Below, piece by piece: positions 1 through 10,425 of a stretch of 64,000 nucleotides of DNA (position 1 is its first letter; each line of letters opens with the position of its first letter). The DNA lies in contig NC_051135.1 in NCBI RefSeq assembly GCF_014839805.1, positions 11,101,291 through 11,165,290 of the forward strand, written 5' to 3'. The DNA is from Manduca sexta (lineage: Eukaryota > Arthropoda > Insecta > Lepidoptera > Sphingidae). The notes below the pieces were generated by a model, which was not told where the DNA came from, searched no databases, and was given only the letters and a program-made list of their open reading frames with translations. The position numbers and the translations under genes were made by a program.

Positions 1-1018
1 AATATCATTCATAAAGATTCCATTCATTTTACACTTTATATTAATAAAAACTGTCTACAGTTTTAATGTTTGAATAAAATAAATATTCATGCCCTCAAAT
101 ACAAAATAAAAATGCTATGAGACAATTTTGTCGTCTCGAGACGAAGAAGTTCTTAAATGTCAGGAAAGTTCGCTAGTAGTCCAAGTTACATTAGTATTTG
201 CATTTTTTCCTCGGAAAAATATATTCGATACAATTTGAGTTCTCAGCAGGGTAATAAAACTCTGGAGTTTGTTGAAAGTGAATTATGTTTTTCTTCTATA
301 GATTGTAACTTTTTTCGATATCCTTACTTATCCTTTTTTTAGGATAATGCGAGGGTCAATATCCCGGTAATTGTATCAAGAACTGAGTTTTTCTCGAGAC
401 CTCGACCGTTGGAAAAGCCAAACAAAAGTCTTTAAATAACTATAGCAATCCATAAAGCGTTCACTACAAGAGTCTCTAAATAATAACAACAATCCATAGC
501 ACCATCTACAACGACGAAGTAAGATTTCGGCGCCATTTATAAAAAAAAAAATACAAATTTTTACTACTACTAATAATAGCAAACTACCGGAATAAAAAGT
601 ATATATTTCTGCAGTTGAGTAAGCCACTTAATATAAATTCCAATTGAATATATCGACTCGTCCACAGGATAACAGAATTGATAACAAATTAAGTAATTAA
701 CCTAAGAAATTAATAATAAAACTAATCGTCTAACTTTGTAATTAGTTTCGGAGATTGATTTCAAATTCTCTAAATTTTATTAAATTTTATAAAGCGAGGC
801 CGCAAGACATTCTTTGGTACATTTTACCTTAACAGGTGTCAGTAACAAAGATATTCGCAACTTAAACAATACCAAAAGCCAAGACCCAAGTTACTCTGTA
901 CTTAAACTTTGTTTCTTAAGAATTTTCTTGTTACAAGGAAGGTAAATATTGAGTTTAAAATTAACAACATAAATGCAAACAAATCAACGATATCCTATAC
1001 TAATCCATTAACCATTGT

Positions 1019-1195
1019 ATTAAACATTGTAGCCAATGTAACTACTGGACATAATAAGACTTAAAACTCATGTCTCAGGATGGCGAGCGCAGTGGAATAC
1101 TAAACAATACTTTGTAATTCAAGGTGTTGGATGGTGTTTTTATTTTCATGGGCGGTCGTATCGCTTACCATCAGGCGAATGGCAAGCTCGTTTAG
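1019..1195 (+). repeat. Dispersed repeat family C, copy 1 (partial)
   Basis: Part of a repeat that recurs at about 2248-2530, 15911-16205, 42048-42200 (reverse) and 56655-56727 (reverse). Shared blocks include a 'gtctcaggatggcgagcgcagtgg' type segment, then 'ttcaaggtgttggatggtgttt', then 'cgtatcgcttacca' followed by 'caagctcgt'. The copies differ by many substitutions, so the family is old. No coding capacity. Its class (SINE or other) cannot be decided from these copies. Confidence 0.7.
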
Positions 1196-2247
1196 TGACA
1201 TGTGAAAAACAAAAGCGTGCGCGTCAAAGAACTTCCTTTTTTAAAGTCGGTTAAAATATAAAAATGAATTTAAGTATGCTATAAAATTTTCCTAAGCTCG
1301 TAATTTGCCACTCAACAGAATGTGAACACACATCTACATTCGTCTCATTCAAACATTGTACCGTTTTTGATCATTTAATTTAGCATTTTAAAGAGTAAGA
1401 TAACATTTTATATTGATAAATACCTCCAGAGACTATAAATAAAAATACAGTACCTAAAACGTTTTTGGAAAACCTTTTAAAATTCTGTAAGTTTGACCAC
1501 GCGTTTCAACAATTATTACGAATGTTTTTATGAACCTAAAAAGCACTTAACATATGATTAAAAAGCAATGGTACCCCAACTTTTTTCTCATAGACTCCAT
1601 TAAAAATATTGCTGGTTACAATGGACCTTTTTCTTTTTAAGTTTCGCAGAGAAGGTGCATTACCTACCTGTCTAAGAAGACATCGCAGGAGGTTATGTTG
1701 GAGTCACCGTGCCTTTTAAGACCCCTATCAATATTATATACCTTCATTGACGGGTGAAGTCAAGCCAACATTTTAGTACTTTACTATCAAACCAGATACA
1801 TTTTAGGGGACCTCCACTTACCAATTCTGGACACCTCATTTTTTTGTCACCTCAACGTAGACCCCTGTCAAGTCTTCCGTGGATCCCTGCGGGTCCGTCT
1901 GGACCACTTAGGGAATTATTGCTTTAAAGTATATTTTTAAGGTTATTCTATTTCCATCGACCTAAATTTAATTCTATGAACAGTTTTTTAGACTATTGTA
2001 TAACCTCACCCAATATCCAAATTGCTCATGACTATTCAGTGAGATTTGAAAAACACCTTACGTTCCTTTGCATAAAACATATTGAGTTGGAGCGCCTTAT
2101 TTATAAAGAACGTTTGCATTAAAGTTTTAACTCTTTCTCCACAAAATAAAATAAGATATCTTTTTCTTATTTTACCTGTCGCAAAATATTTCTTTAACCA
2201 GAAAGAATTACGCGTATATTAATGAATTTTGCGTTTTTTATATGCTT

Positions 2248-2530
2248 AGATCTGTTATATGCAAGAGGCTGTCTGGGCACGTACCACCGCAATATTTATT
2301 TCTACTGCCAAGCAACAGTGTTCATGCATTATTGTGTTCCGGCTTAAAGGACATTATACCATTATTACTGAACATTATGAGAGGTAACATCTTGTCTCAG
2401 GATGAGGTTGTGGAACGACATGCAATACTACGTAATTCAAATAGAGTGTTGTTATTGCGTTTTATGGGTTGTCGTATCGCTTATTATTAGGCGAGCGGCA
2501 TGCTCGTCCCGTCATTCACTGCCATAAAAA
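2248..2530 (+). repeat. Dispersed repeat family C, copy 2 (long, diverged)
   Basis: A longer copy of family C. It starts with the upstream part (a 'caccgcaatatttatttctactgcc' type block) that is missing from copy 1 and ends near a short A-run at about 2525. An 82-residue open frame runs through it, but the reading follows the repeat and not a gene, because the same DNA recurs at 15911-16205 without that frame. Confidence 0.7.
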
Positions 2531-3090
2531 AGTGTAAATATTTCTAGCTTTAACTATGAAAAAAATCGATACACTATTTAAATACACACTTTATACGTAC
2601 AATGCACATATTGAAAAGAAAAGTTGACTTCATTAGTACTTTCCTATAATTCGAAATTAAGAATATTAAAAGGAATTCTTTCCTTACTAAACGTCAGTTC
2701 TAGTATATGCGATAGGAAACTTTTTAATTGCTTCTACTCTACTCTCTGCAATATACAATGCATTAAGCCTTGGGGCAGATAATAACTCGCATTTAAAACG
2801 TGCTAAAACAATGCCGTTTTAAATTACAAATACTTGCAATCAGAAATAAAAGGGAATATTTTAGACTTTAAAATTGTTTGCAAAGAATATGCATTAATTT
2901 TCTTTAAAAATTAGGCGTTGCAGAAGTCATCTGCTATCGAGTAATTTGCTTACAACATACTGTAAGTTAGTTACTTACATGCCAACATGAAGCAATGCAC
3001 AATAATCCGCAGTAAATAACACCAAATGATTTTTAAAAAAGGTTCAGAACCGACTTCATATGGCATCCTTTCTATTACTCCCATTAACTT

Positions 3091-3413
3091 AATAATAAAT
3101 AATATCAGCTCTGTATTATATACTGTCCCACTGCTGGGCTCGGCCCTCCTCTACTACTGAGAGGGATTAGGCTTTAGTCCACCACGCTGGCCTAGTGTGG
3201 ATTGGTAGACTTCACACACCCTCAAAATTTCTATAAAGAACTTTTCTGGTATGAAGGTTTCACTCACGATGTTTTCCTTCACCGTTAAAGCATGCGATAA
3301 TTCACAAAGAACACACATAATTTAAAAAAGTCAGAGATGTGTGCCCTGGGGATTTGAACATGCGGACATTCGTCTCGGCAGTCAGTTCCACCCTAACTAA
3401 GCTATCGCCGCTT
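3091..3413 (-). mobile_element. tRNA-derived SINE (family 1), full-length copy
   Basis: Read on the minus strand, the element starts with a tRNA-like head: an A-box region related to TAGCCTAGTTGG and a B-box region related to GGTTCAAATCC, both slightly mutated here. These are internal RNA polymerase III promoter elements. The body follows, and the left end on the plus strand is an AT-rich 'aataataaataatatcag' tail. Other copies lie at 12729-13058, 17742-18023, 29309-29642 and, truncated, at 19659-19785 and 47115-47255. Confidence 0.8.
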
Positions 3414-4982
3414 TGTTTACTCCATGTTATTTTTCTGTCGAATGCCGTACAGCATTCAGTAATATTAATCTTGTTTTACCTTCATACCACCTTCACGTCA
3501 ATATTGCATGACCTCATATTAAGTGCATATTTGCAAAACAAAAGATATGCAACGTGCCCATTATCATAAAAGTTATCACGTCACTCGCAAAGCTTTCATT
3601 TCAGATAAGATTATTCGCGATCCCTGTTGATAGATATTTGCATGTTTATAAGGTTTATTTTGCGATGTTGAATATTTTTTGGGATAAATATAATTCTGTT
3701 CAAGAAATGTTCTTAGAGTTCGATTATGTTTCACAGTTATGCTCCAAGATCGTCTGCGTGAATACTACGTACAAATTAAATGATATTTTTTTTTAAATAT
3801 AGGTACTAAGTTAGACGAAAAGTGATTGTCTTGGTGCACCTCATCCTACCAGTTCGGGGTTAAAGGAGTAAAGTGTGTTTTACTAAAGAAAATACGTTTT
3901 CTGATAATAAAAGATTTTTTGGAATTAGGTCAGTAGTTCCTAACTTTAATCCTTCATGTTTGTGTAAGATAATATCGGATTCGCGTGTATTAAAGATTCT
4001 GTTTTACAATTGTTTACGCGAATAAGACACAAAAATATCTGTAGGAATGACAAATTGGAGCGACAGACCTATCGCTAGTAAGTCAACCCTATACCTTTTT
4101 GTTTTATATTGTCAAAAACGATAGTAGAAAGCCGTCTAAGCTACAAATAGACTGTATATAACTGATAAAGAATTTGATTGTAAATATACTAAAGAAAATT
4201 ATCTGGTGCTTTTCGCTTGTGTCAGCTCGAGTGCGAGACTGGTATCAGGTCGACAACGACCACCATCGATATCTAAATCACCTATAATATCTCATTCAGA
4301 ATTCACTTTACCGTGGCAGGAGAAAAAGGAAACCCTCGATAAGCACTTAGCAACCTGCACTCACAGATAAATATACTATAAACATTTATAACAACAAGAA
4401 ACAGCACTTCGTCTAACAAAGTTAGATCGCGAAACTCACTTTGAACAAAGCAAATCAACCTCTATTTACAGATGAATTTAAAAATACACTGCACTTGATT
4501 TTCCAATAAACAAATAATTTATTAGTAATCAATGGCGTACAAAGAATGCTGAACATTAATCTGTAGTTTTCATCATGGACATATAAAGTAATTATAAAAT
4601 TACATATTAAATATCTGAGATCAGTTAAAATTTTATTCAAACACATTTTGGACGTTTACCACCACGTGTTAGTAAGTTACAACGATTTATAGAATCACTG
4701 ATACCATGAGAGTTTATTAACTCTAATTTAGTATTTTAATCATTTTATATTGCTTATTATGACGTAAAAGTGAGTAGGACTTTTTGGGACACTTTTTATA
4801 AATTTTCTTTAATTTAAACGTAAACATAAAATACAAGAAAGATCAGAGTACTAGGTATGAGTAATGTATGAGAAAAATATGACGTGAACATATTATTTAT
4901 AGAGAAAAATATTTTTAATGATTTTTCTTATTACATTTATCCCAACCTCCTACTGTCACAAACTGCCTATTTCTCCCCAATA

Positions 4983-4988
4983 TTTATT
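4983..4988 (-). terminator. Candidate poly(A) signal of the minus-strand gene
   Basis: TTTATT on the plus strand reads AATAAA on the minus strand about 100 bases downstream of the stop codon of the minus-strand exon at 5088-5294. A second TTTATT lies a few bases further along. This modestly favours the minus strand as the coding strand of that exon. Confidence 0.35.
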
Positions 4989-5087
4989 TTTTTATTTACC
5001 GTCCAACCTTTCCTACGGACTGCACGGTCAATATTAATTTTCCCCACGTAAATAAAAAAAATAGATGATAACGTATCAATACCTCAT

Positions 5088-5294
5088 TCAACAGTTCTCC
5101 ACGCGAAGTCTGCGATGTGGTCGCGCAAGCATTCTGTGTGCAGTGCTGTGAGCGGCGCTTCCAGGTGTGATGATGCTGAACTGCCTCTGGCTGGTGGAGT
5201 GCAGCTGTACCCCTTTGCGATAGCTTTGAGGGTTAGAGTACTTCAGGTAAGTTTTTAGGTCTTCCTGAGCTTCTATCATCTCCAAATATCTGGG
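5088..5294 (-). CDS. Probable 3'-terminal exon of an unrecognised minus-strand gene
   Basis: On the minus strand this segment reads as 68 residues and a TGA stop, behind a pyrimidine-rich stretch ending in a CCCAG acceptor. The protein starts PRYLEMIEAQEDLKTYLKYS and ends in a basic, Arg/His-rich tail that finishes RRLRVENC. Codon use (many G/C third positions) and amino-acid mix look like a real protein in a very AT-rich setting, and AATAAA follows about 100 bases on. I do not recognise the family, and no upstream exon was identified. A competing plus-strand reading exists: 5096-5245 is open, with AG before it and CAG|GTAAGT after it. The minus-strand protein looks more natural, but the strand is not settled. 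Confidence 0.42.
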   Translation of the reverse strand, partial: PRYLEMIEAQEDLKTYLKYSNPQSYRKGVQLHSTSQRQFSIITPGSAAHSTAHRMLARPHRRLRVENC

Positions 5295-6959
5295 CTGGGA
5301 CCCAGTAATCGGAGATAAAAGGTTAACCAGTTTTCTCATTAACCTTTTTATTTATGAGTTAAGTCTTACACTAATAGATAAGCATAAAATATTGTTGATT
5401 TATTCAAATAAATAAGAGAAGAGGAAAATTATCGTCGTAAAAATCGACTTTCTGCAAGAATCCCAAACAAACTCTTAAAAGGGTAACCTTTTTCGTCACT
5501 TCCTCTGGGTTATAAGGCATTATGCCTTGTTATTACACTATTATTAAACTGACTGTTGGTCAAATTGTTGAAGTAACTGGTCATTTTATATCAGTGATTC
5601 TCAGCAACAGGTTAACAGCTACAGTTTGAGGCTAAAATGCTACCTTTCATGTCAATAATCTTTAAGCTATTTAAAATAGAGAGGATGATATCTCTGAAGG
5701 AGCATAACCCGGCCTCAAAAATACAAAACAAAACAGAGAAATTGTAAATGATTTGAAAACTTTATTAATACTTTTCCACCATTATTTCAAATGGAATAAG
5801 ATAAATGATCTCCCCAATAACTTCCAACACTCCATTTTCAAAGACATTCCAGATCCCATTAATCAATGTTCATTTCCATCTTACTAACCAGGTTATGCCT
5901 GTCGATGTATATCCACATGATTTCAATGCACGGCTCGTAGAGGTGGCATAATTATTCTTAAGGTCTCAACACACTATATTTCAGCGATCAGTTATCATCA
6001 CACCCATGCCTTTTATCCTCGAAGACGTAGGCAGAGATGCAACTTGTGCTACTTTTTGCTATGTGTATTACGTCCCATGATGCGATGGATACGAGCCTAT
6101 CGCATCAGAAATTAAAATTGCCCCTTACACACACTGTTTGCAATATCAACGATTCAGCAAAATCTTTTTTCGGAAGCTCAATATAGTAGCTGAGCTCTGA
6201 ACTTCACAAATTTTATCGCGTCCCGAAATGTCGATGCGATGAAATGCTACGAATTTCAATCCACGTATATTTAAATGCCATTTCGACATCCCGCTCAATC
6301 GTAGATAATACAAAATACAATGTAGCGTCGAAACTATACCAATACAAAGAATAATAACATTTACTCGCGACTCTGCGCGTGAAATTCTTTGCCTTTTCAT
6401 TATCCTACCAAAGTACTTAGCTTAAAAAAGAAATATCGAAATTGCAGTGTTAACTATTATATTTATTACTATAGAAAACCTATGCATTGGCAAAATAAGT
6501 GATTTTAATCGATGCTATAACCATATGGTGTGCTGCCACCCTTACACCATAAATGGTAATTTGCGACAGCACGCTCGCAACCAACGCTCGCTCAGTTAAT
6601 TTGCGAATAAATTGTACCCTCATAGACTAAAAGGTACCTTTGTCAAATATCATTTCATATAAATGCTGATAAAGTCTAGACTTGTAAGAAGCCACATTAT
6701 TACAAGGATTTTGAATAATTAGTCCATACAAAGTTGCTTCTGCCACCTAACTTGTCAGAAATTCCGAGGTGCATGTTCAATGTTCATCTTACCCGTGCAA
6801 AGTTGCTTTACTTACTCTAGTTTGAGAGTTGTTTTCATGCGTGGTTTTAGCTCTAGCTTTAATGTTTTGTAAAACATTATTACGTTCCCTCGTATATCTT
6901 TGAATTTGTCCAAGCCGACGAATTTTTATGCTCTTCTATTAAAATTACTATTACCTTTT

Positions 6960-7095
6960 CTTTATTATCTCTTCTATTTTCCTTACCCCAGTCCAAGTTG
7001 GTGACGCGTCTTCACTTCCCCCTCCAAACTCCTAAGGGCCCCTGCTATCATTAAGACGGGAGATTCCAGTATCCCCTTCTCAGGTTTCTCCCGCT
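6960..7095 (-). repeat. Fragment of repeat family G
   Basis: The reverse complement of this segment carries a 'gggatactggaatctccc' type block that matches 'gggatgctggaatcccct' at 34220 and a related block on the minus strand near 28070. The three places share this block and the following 'ctggaggaaagtt' type text with many differences. This is an old dispersed repeat, possibly part of a retroelement. Confidence 0.45.
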
Positions 7096-8089
7096 GTTGA
7101 CAGCAAGGATTCTCAGCCTATGCAGTGAAAAAGGCTGTAGATTCCTAGCATTCCAATCGCAGAGTTCCCCCCTTAATGAATTAGGAGTAACCTACCCGAA
7201 AAAATACTTGGTGACGCAACACAATTTTATCCAAAATATTGCACAATGTATTTGTCTTAGTTTCCATAACTGGTATACTTGGCATCAGACTCCTCTAGCT
7301 ATTATAGATCATAAGATCCATATCGTATTTTCTGAAACTTTACATCCCTTTATATCGATAGCGGATCCTAAGGGTATGTTATTTTTTAGATTGTATGCGG
7401 TATTGGCGGATTGGTGGTCGGCGCAGTGGGGTGGTTGGAAGAGAGACAGAAACCGGCCTTAGGTCTAGGAGTTCCTGCAGGTGCTATCACAGTTCTAGCA
7501 GCCGGTAAGTCATTATAAGAACATCAGTCCTATCCATCAGTCATATACTAACCCACTAGAGGCGCGGGTGTTCTCCATTACTTAGAAGAATTAAGCCCTG
7601 ATCCACCACGTTAAACTTGTGCCGCTTACATTATTTTATCTTAGCTTATAATCATAATACATATCAAATATGAAAATTAGCGAAATTATTTGTATATTTG
7701 TAAATAGTAAACGCAAAACCGCTCAATGGATTTCGACCATATTTCACATACAATAAATAGCCTATCTTGTATTAACATGATATATGGACTAATTTTTATT
7801 GCAAAATATGCACAGAAAGACCCTTCTTCGGGTTACAAGCATTCATATGTACCTATAAAGCAACGAGGAATAGCTAGTCTTTCATAAAATAACAAGAATT
7901 TATGCAAACGAACCACAACACAAGTAACTAGTCTATTAGTTAATTCATTCATTATGTTAATTAACGGTTAATTTAAATTAAGAGCGTTGGGTCCTATCGG
8001 ATCCCGAGTTGATAATTTAAATGTGATTACAATTGTACGATACGGCGTCGAAAATCAATATTACAATATTGTTAATCAAATTAATTCTG

Positions 8090-8365
8090 GTCTTGACTCC
8101 CCCGGCGTCGTAGTATTGCGTGAGTAGTGCGACTTTCGCTCTGAGGTTCAGGGTCCGAATCTTAGGTCGAGCAGTAGAAGTGGGTTTTTCAGGTTATTAA
8201 CAGCCTCCAGGCCTCCGGACTCTAGGACTCTGGAATTTATACCCGATATGGTGACAAGCTCCCCCCCCCCCCTGATGATGAGACACAAAACACATCGAGA
8301 AAAGTGACACCAGCTGCACTTCTGCCTACCCCTTCGGGAATGAAAGGGATGAATGTGTGTCTTTA
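8090..8365 (+). mobile_element. tRNA-like SINE (family 2)
   Basis: The head resembles a tRNA: 'ggcgtcgtagtattgcgtga' as a degenerate A-box region, then 'ggttcagggtccgaatc' as a B-box region. A body follows containing 'ctgcctaccccttcgggaatgaaagg'. A poly-C run lies at 8264-8273. Related copies: 28455-28705, 34890-35045, about 18350-18440 (partial), and reverse copies at 59930-60135 and about 5985-6125. The element is non-coding and presumably depends on a LINE. Confidence 0.65.
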
Positions 8366-9212
8366 TAACTTAGACATAATTTACGAGACAGCAAGACTAT
8401 TGCCGTGTGTTTGTATTATGTTCGTAAAATAATGTATTTTCCACGAAATTTTATACAAAATCAATATTATGTTACAATGTTAAACATTTAACTTATAAAT
8501 ATTATTAATGAAGCCGTTAGAATGAATGAGAAATTTCTTGATAAATTTCAATTCAAAATTATGTTAAAATGGATTTCCATTGTGACTATTAATGCATGAG
8601 TTTATTCCTAGAAGTTACCAGAATAATATTATATCTACTTTTTAACTTACAGGTTTTAAAATCAATAAATTTAATTATTATTTTTTCCGCGGAAAACCTA
8701 ACATAATGGTTTATCTTTTGTCGATGTATACAAACACTATCAAGTGTCTCGGCGTTGGAATTTACAGAAATACGATGATACTCTACCCCATCAAGAGATG
8801 GAATAAGCTTATTAATTATTAGTTGTAACTTTGCCTACCATTTCGCTGATTAAGTGTTATCTAATCATTAAACTAATTAACATGAGATCAATATTATTTA
8901 AAACATTAGCAATATCTCTTTTTGCATACAAAATATGTGGTGGAATACACATTTCCTCTCGGATAAATGATTAAATCCCTTTGGGACATGAAGCCGGGGA
9001 CGTGCGTCCGCACGAATGGACGCAAAAATAAATAATATTCATACAACCAAACATTTTATAGAATTAAATGTAGCCGACATATTAATCTTTAGTATTTAAA
9101 AGGCGTATTTGATTTGATATAGAAAATCTCGAATAGGAAAGAAAGAAAGAAAAACATTATAACACCATATAATATTATAATAAAGATTTCTTACATCTTG
9201 ATTTTTTTTTAT

Positions 9213-9345
9213 ACGGCACAGTCGGCACATTAAAATGACCCACTGCACCTAATGATAAGTGGCGTGGGGTCTAATGGAATATCGATTGACGAGAGACGAT
9301 TACCCCTCAACAATCGATACAATTATGCCGGCCTGCCGGAACCGG
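9213..9345 (+). repeat. Dispersed repeat family B, partial copy
   Basis: First half of the most common repeat in the window (about 240 bp when complete). Diagnostic text: 'cccactgcacct', 'gtggggtctaatggaat', 'gacgagagacgattaccc', 'aattatgccggcctg'. Other copies: 11034-11205(-), 13551-13727(-), 21515-21755, 23263-23505, 37186-37424, 40982-41235(-), 41502-41665, 45858-45935, 48473-48690, 51890-52117 and 57306-57500(-). Confidence 0.75.
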
Positions 9346-10245
9346 CCTTGTCCATTCTTGCCGCTAAGTGTAGTTAAGAAATTTACTTTAGTACGCTTAG
9401 AATCATTTCATAAAAATGATGTTTGCTTTAAATCGGCCTATTTAATATGTTCGCGATTCATAAGTGTTCCATTCCCTTAGGATAACAATAAACAGATGGT
9501 TAGCATTCTAAAGGCACTGCTTGACATTCAGAGGTCGCTTCTCATGAGAGCTTAAGATACCCTGGGAATAAGAGCTAGACGTTTAAAATTCTCATCTTAA
9601 CACGTCTTCTCCCAATGAAATTTCGTATAAGTATAGCAGAAGAAATTAAAATTTTACGATAATCATTCAACACGTTTCTTGAAAAATAGATTATAAAGTT
9701 ATGCGTCTCTGCATTTTGCACAGGTTGAAAGAACGTTCAGGGTAAACATGTTTTATTTTGTGTCGTAACACAGCTGAGGTTTAACGACAGTGCTAATATT
9801 AGATGGGGTTAGTAATACAATCGTTTGGTTCATTCATTAAGACGTATAGCAAAAACATAATTTTAACTCATGCCTGTTTGCCTAAAAGGGCAAGCTGGTT
9901 GCAATTGGTACATTCACTGACACTAAATTTATATTTTACTTATATTGAGAGCAGCGAGCCGTTTATTAATATGTGAAGCAGACTACCTAGTGAAATTTTG
10001 TGAATGAATGAGACCTAAAATTCCCTCAACTTTAAATTCCCACGACCACTTCCATAGTAGGTGCTTGTGGCCGTTGATGTTGATATACGATTACAGAACT
10101 TTGTACCGATATTCTACTGAAACTAACAACGAAAAGTAAATTAAGATTTTGTCTACTCTTTTACCTTTAAACCTTCACGTTTTGTTTATCTTCTTTACAA
10201 AAATTTCACAACCACATATCTTCCAGCCACATCAGTATACTTCAG

Positions 10246-10425
10246 CCGAGGGTTCGGCGGCTGGACTGCAGCTCGGTCCAGGACTACCAGAACGTGGGGC
10301 GCGCCGTGGAGAGCTCTGGGACCTTCTCCATGTGCAGCAGTGCCTTTAACCATACTCTGGACCGCCGCTGTTAGTGCACATATAGCCATGCTTGCCTTCT
10401 GCATCAGATCTTTGTTGAATATTGG
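10246..10425 (+). CDS. Membrane-protein exon with an apparent frame switch
   Basis: Behind a pyrimidine-rich acceptor (ttcag), the frame starting at the first base reads RLDCSSVQDYQNVGRAVESS and onwards with nearly all codons ending in G or C, then hits TAG at 10372. The helix-forming text (ILWTAAVSAHIAMLAFC) and the correct phase into the next exon lie in the frame one base later. The first half of that later frame (Arg/Trp-rich) looks non-coding. This suggests one extra base, or two missing bases, somewhere between about 10320 and 10370. It could be an assembly error, a disabling mutation, or a misjudged exon. Confidence 0.4.

Larger units (their letters stand above)
1..4982. other. Gene-poor AT-rich stretch with dispersed repeats
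   Basis: No exon with a convincing protein reading and matching splice sites was found on either strand. The stretch is very AT-rich. It contains two copies of repeat family C (about 1019-1195 and 2248-2530) and one full-length tRNA-derived SINE (about 3091-3413), each listed separately. The open frames here are short, AT-rich in composition, or lie on the repeats. I see nothing else that can be named. Confidence 0.6.
5340..10245. other. Spacer with transposon remnants
   Basis: No supported exon. It contains a degraded reverse copy of tRNA-like SINE family 2 (about 5985-6125), a reverse fragment of repeat family G (about 6960-7095), a family-2 SINE (about 8090-8365) and a partial repeat B (9213-9345). 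A 121-residue open frame at 7097-7462 has no recognisable domain or splice context. Missing 5' exons of the membrane-protein gene that ends at 14473 may lie here, but I could not identify any. Confidence 0.55.

Noticed and set aside
3091..3413. Functional tRNA gene
   Set aside because: Only A-box and B-box-like parts are present. No acceptor stem or cloverleaf closes, and the body and tail are those of a SINE.
7097..7462. 121-residue open frame as a gene
   Set aside because: No recognisable domain, AT-rich codons, no start context or splice signals that connect it. It lies beside a degraded repeat.
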